Assembly (NCBI GenBank): GCA_945871415.1
Contig: CAMBWG010000184.1
Span: 1 to 5,164, forward strand
Length of the DNA: 5,164 nt
Direction of reading: 5' to 3'
From: an uncultured Desulfovibrio sp.
GTDB lineage: Bacteria > Desulfobacterota > Desulfovibrionia > Desulfovibrionales > Desulfovibrionaceae
Position numbers and translations under genes: made by a program. The notes beneath the pieces are model-generated. The model saw nothing but the letters and a program-made list of their open reading frames with translations. It was not told the DNA's origin and did no database searches. This document shows positions 5,142 to 5,164 of this stretch, one piece after another. Positions within the stretch are counted from its first letter, which is position 1. The number at the start of each line of letters is the position of its first letter.

Positions 5142-5164
5142 GCTCTGCTGTCGATGCCCGTAAG

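Overview
The window reads as GC-rich bacterial chromosome from a Gram-negative. A CpxA/CpxR-like two-component pair, a phosphoheptose-isomerase-type SIS protein and small palindromic intergenic repeats are all present. Overall character, including the short G/C hairpin plus T-run terminator at the right end, recalls the Desulfovibrionaceae (Desulfovibrio/Bilophila type). That assignment is an impression from protein and terminator style, not a proven one. There are no phage, transposase, CRISPR, tRNA or rRNA genes.

Layout. Bases 1-50 carry one copy of a ~50-bp palindromic repeat. Bases 86-2291 hold a minus-strand operon of response regulator followed by membrane sensor histidine kinase. Bases 2292-2919 are a 628-bp divergent intergenic region. 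It has a weak CpxR-box-like site, several small hairpins and one terminator-like stem, but no convincing gene. Bases 2920-3198 encode a 92-residue plus-strand protein of unknown function with a helix-turn-helix-like stretch. A 78-bp convergent gap follows, almost exactly bounded by 9-bp inverted repeats. Bases 3277-4253 (minus) hold a DmpA/P1-family peptidase gene broken by a -1-type frame change at a run of six G. Bases 4254-4452 are a divergent gap with a GC hairpin, an A6/T6 palindrome and the second copy of the 50-bp repeat. Bases 4453-5097 (plus) encode a SIS-domain protein of the GmhA/DiaA type, followed by an intrinsic terminator at 5123-5141.

How the genes relate. The regulator and kinase form one transcription unit and one signalling pathway, probably cell-envelope sensing. 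The other three genes stand alone in alternating orientation, with no operon link. The SIS protein would act on a sugar phosphate, perhaps for surface-polysaccharide heptose. The peptidase would be a self-cleaving Ntn hydrolase if its frame is restored.

Most notable are four points. The peptidase reading frame breaks at a formally slippery G GGG GGC site just ahead of the predicted autocleavage point. The 50-bp hairpin repeats flank a 4.3-kb block in the same orientation, with a degenerate third copy of their end inside it. The kinase has an enlarged loop in its dimerisation/phosphoacceptor hairpin together with an atypical G1 box. An orphan small HTH-like gene lies between. I do not see an obvious new multi-gene system here.
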